This document shows, piece by piece, positions 61,150-64,000 of a DNA stretch of 64,000 nt. The position numbers and the translations under genes are program-made. The notes under the pieces were generated by a model. That model made no database searches, was not told where the DNA came from, and saw nothing but the letters and a program-made list of their open reading frames with translations. Source of the DNA: Pohlia nutans. Lineage: Eukaryota > Streptophyta > Bryopsida > Bryales > Mniaceae. Every line of letters starts with the position of its first letter. Within the stretch, counting starts at the first letter, position 1. The stretch spans positions 20,181,955-20,245,954 of the forward strand of contig CM040102.1 of assembly GCA_022496805.1 (NCBI GenBank), given 5' to 3'.

Positions 61150-61440
61150 AACATACAAAATATCAGTTTTTAGAAGCTTTCGGAGAAACTTCCATAGTAT
61201 TTTAGAAACTTCTGTAAGTTTTTAGAAGCTTCTACAATCTTTTAAGAAGTTTCTAAAAAAGCTTCGACAATCTTCTAGTACCTTCTACAGTTTCCCAAGA
61301 CCTTCTATAGAAGGTTCCATTGAGCAACCCCTAACGTCCCAGCATCCCGAAGCTTCTAAAGAAGCTTCGACAATCTTCTAGTACCTTCTACAGTTTCCCA
61401 AAACCTTCTATAGAAGGTTCCATTGGACAACCCCTAAATG
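61150..61440. promoter_or_regulatory. Cluster of heat-shock-element-like motifs
   Basis: Dense alternating GAA and TTC blocks: AGAAACTTC (twice), AGAAGCTTCTAC, AAGAAGTTTCTA, GAAGCTTCTAAAGAAGCTTCG, GAAGGTTCC (twice). This is the nGAAnnTTCn pattern bound by heat-shock factors. Part of the cluster is present twice through a ~106-bp tandem duplication (~61259-61453). Confidence 0.5.
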
Positions 61441-61745
61441 TCCCAGCATCCAAGATCACGATTCAAAGCCTTGTAACTTTCTCATTTAATCTCGGATGAC
61501 TTTCATCCAAGTCACCTTTGCAAGCCTATTAAACTCTCTACCAATTAGAGTAAACTTATTGTGATGGGGAGATGTTGATAATATTGGAGAGGCCTCCAAA
61601 TGCAAGTATGTCAAATGTTTTGGGTAGATTTCATGCATGCAATGGTCCTCTCATGTACACCTATTGTACATATGAGTCATGCTTATATCTATTTATGAAG
61701 CTAGCATCTATTTGTGTTCAATGGATCGGTACATTTAGGGGTTAA
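61427..61745. repeat. TTAA MITE, 330-bp family, copy 3 (inverted)
   Basis: Right edge ACATTTAGGGG, TTAA; the left edge ACAA, CCCCTAAATGTCCC has a mutated target copy. The body is the reverse of 24748-25077 (GTCACCTTTGCAAGCCTATT, TTGGAGAGGCCTCCAAATGC). The left end is tandemly repeated at ~61323. Confidence 0.75.
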
Positions 61746-61754
61746 GTCTTATAG

Positions 61755-61762
61755 TATAAATA
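61755..61762 (+). promoter_or_regulatory. TATA box, possibly of a retroelement LTR
   Basis: TATAAATA followed by GGGAAT, directly right of the MITE and the heat-shock-like cluster. The following ~170 bp (TTGTTCC, CTTGTACC and similar) has the look of an LTR R/U5 region, but no flanking element was identified. Confidence 0.35.
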
Positions 61763-63226
61763 GGGAATAAGACGTGGTGTTCCTTGGTTTTGTCAATACA
61801 AGTTGAAGAACATTCCATCTAGTGTTGCCTTGTTCCTAGTTCTTGTACCATTCTAAATATCAATCAAATTCCTTGTTCTTTTTGCAAGATTGATCCTTGA
61901 ACATCTTTTGTTTCAGTTCTTGTGTCCCTATCTCCAAAGTCAAAAGTTAAAGGTGCAATTCTTAAAAGACACGTACACCAAGCCTCCAAAACTTAGTTTT
62001 TTCAAATTTCAAACCATTTAAACCTAAATTGCTAATAATGAATAAATGTTTTATGAATTATTTTTCCTACATTATGTGCTCCAAAAATAGTATGTACCAA
62101 AAAATTTAGAATATAAATTACTACTATATTTTAGACATTAAAACTCAAAAGTAATCTTTCTTTCTAAATCATGAAATGTTCTTTTAAGATTAACAAGTTG
62201 AAAATAGATCTATAGAGAGAGAACTAATTTTTTGTTCTTAGAAATAATCTAGTTCTCTTTCCTTGAATTTTTTTCTCTTGCTTTTAATTTATTAAAGTAC
62301 TTCATTAATATGTAATTTTCAAAAAATGGCCATAATTTTTGGTAGAAACTCTTAAGGTTATTCTATTTTTTATGTTTTATTTTTATTTATTAGCAAATGT
62401 AACAGTGAAATTCATTGCAAGAGACTAGTATAAATATCAACATTTATCAAGCAACATTCAACATGCATCAAGCAACGTTCAACATTCATCAAGCAACATT
62501 CAACATCCAACTAGCAATGTTCAACAACATTTAACAAGTCAACATTTGACGAGTTCCCAACGCCATTCATTTTCATTGTTACTTGGTTCTAATAGTCAAA
62601 TTCACTTCAAATCTGTTTGTGATGAGTTGCTCATGACGATGGGCTTGACACCATCAACCCTTAAAAGACATAGGTATTTTGTTACTTTTTATCAACATTT
62701 TCACCTCTTTACTTACGTTTTTATATGAAATTTATTTTTAGCACATTGTGGTCAATACCAAAATGAAGCCATAGATGTAATTTCCTATCCCATTTAATTG
62801 TACATTAGCAGTTTATTTCATTAATACAAGTGGGTGGTCATCAAAAAATGCTTCCGTGACGAGTTATGTGACTAGATTTTTGTATTTTTAAAATTTTAAA
62901 TGACAGGATCACACTAAAATTAGAAAATTTTAGCATAAAAAAGAAAAGATATTCATTTCACACATTTTGAAAAAAAATAACAACTTCATTGAACAAAACC
63001 TCATGGATTTATAAATGATCACGATTTGTGTATTTTAGTGTATTTTAGTGTTATTTTAGTGTATTTATAAATGGTCACAAGTTGTGTATTTTTCACTTTG
63101 TATTGATTATTTTTGCAAGTAGACAACTCCAATGAATGACTTGAACAATTTTAGAAGGGCTTGTTTTTTGGAGATTCCCCAAAAATGTCATTTTTAGCTT
63201 AAGCTTAGAAGCCAAAAGATCTAAAC
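61763..63226. other. AT-rich spacer, no gene seen
   Basis: AT-rich DNA between the two ~780-bp repeats, with one small tandem repeat (listed). No coding signal, primer-binding site or reverse transcriptase motif was recognised. Confidence 0.4.
62438..62521 (+). repeat. 21-bp tandem repeat, four units
   Basis: Unit CAACATTCATCAAGCAACATT with small variations, repeated four times, continuing as degenerate CAACA blocks. Confidence 0.75.
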
Positions 63227-64000
63227 CTCATTTGGAAGTGTGTGAGAGAGACAGTGAAATTCTGCATTCATAGCCGCATTTCTCTCATTACACCATGCCA
63301 TCCAAAAAAACAAAAATGGCTTCCAGCTATAACATTCCTTCATTTGAGTGTGAAAGTGCCTCACACTATTAATAGGGGTTAGTTCCTTAAATTGGGGCGT
63401 TAGCTTCCTTAAATTTAGGTTTGACGATTAAAAATTTAGTAACTTCTTTTTTCACCAAAAAGAAGAACTCCAGTCTCTTCAAGGTCGGTTCAAATAAAGT
63501 GTTTGTTTGACCCACCGTTGATTTGATATTCACATCACAAAAGAACAGTGGTTAAACAACTTCTTTTATCTTTTAGGTCGATGCGAATAAAGCGTTTGTT
63601 CGACCCATGTTGATTTGATATCCACGTCACAAAAGAACAGTGGTTAAGACTACTTCTTTTCACCAATCTTGAAAGGGTGAGGTAATAGGTGGGTGGGTCC
63701 TTATTGTACGAGTTCACTAATGCCAGAATCTAAAAAGCATTTTCTTTTGGCTCTCAATAGTGTATTCCGTGTACATTTTAAAGTGTAAAATTAAAATTTT
63801 GTTTTAAGCCAATCAATAAATGAAAGCATTGATGTCATACTCATATTGGTAAACAACTTTGCTTGGTTTTTGCATTTAATAATGATGGGTGGAAGGATTA
63901 CGCAATTACTCTTATCTTCTTGGCGTTATCTTTACCCCCAATGAAGCATGGAAAGAGGCGCTAAAGGTAACTTTATCTTGAAAGTCCAAGCCGGCCGTTT
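63227..64000 (+). repeat. ~780-bp direct repeat, copy 2 (runs off the window)
   Basis: Second copy of 60325-61113, including two tandem ~105-bp units; homology continues to the window edge. Confidence 0.75.

Noticed and set aside
62438..62521. CRISPR-like array
   Set aside because: Contiguous 21-bp tandem repeats without spacers in a plant nuclear context.

Overview
The window is nuclear DNA of a land plant. Five protein-coding genes are split by many short GT-AG introns, all five belong to plant families, and the AT-rich spacers between them are filled with short inverted-repeat transposons and decayed transposase genes. I cannot name the clade by eye. All gene models were built by hand from reading frame, splice dinucleotides, phase agreement and remembered family alignments; every complete model sums to a whole number of codons.

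Layout, left to right. 1-814 (+): 3' end of a neprosin-domain protein. 1486-9105 (-): a 21-exon BSL-type Kelch/PP1-like phosphatase of brassinosteroid signalling, convergent with the neprosin gene. 9.1-19.7 kb: spacer with a hAT-like fragment, several MITEs and a 4.6-kb element with ~490-bp inverted ends. 19725-24585 (+): an 8-exon EF-hand/TLDc protein. 24.6-40.3 kb: spacer with a PIF/Harbinger pseudogene, a captured piece of the sphingosine kinase gene, a Crypton-like tyrosine recombinase relic and nested MITEs. 40344-45987 (-): a 10-exon sphingosine (long-chain base) kinase. 46.0-52.1 kb: more MITEs. 52137-59155 (-): an 18-exon MORC6-type GHKL ATPase. 59.2-64.0 kb: MORC upstream region with a tandem duplication, then long direct repeats and a cluster of heat-shock-element-like motifs beside a TATA box.

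The genes do not form a pathway; they are ordinary single-copy neighbours. The unusual content is the mobile DNA. At least six MITE families (130-880 bp, plus one 4.6-kb element) are bounded by TTAA and have termini beginning CCCCTAA or CCCTTTAG. In four places the window itself holds a related copy of the target without the insertion, and each comparison shows insertion at TTAA. That is piggyBac-type target choice, which to my knowledge is not a usual feature of land-plant genomes. A second group of MITEs shares AGGTAG/AGGTTG ends and a TA target. The MORC gene, whose family silences transposons, carries five TTAA MITEs in introns and a sixth just upstream of its start codon.
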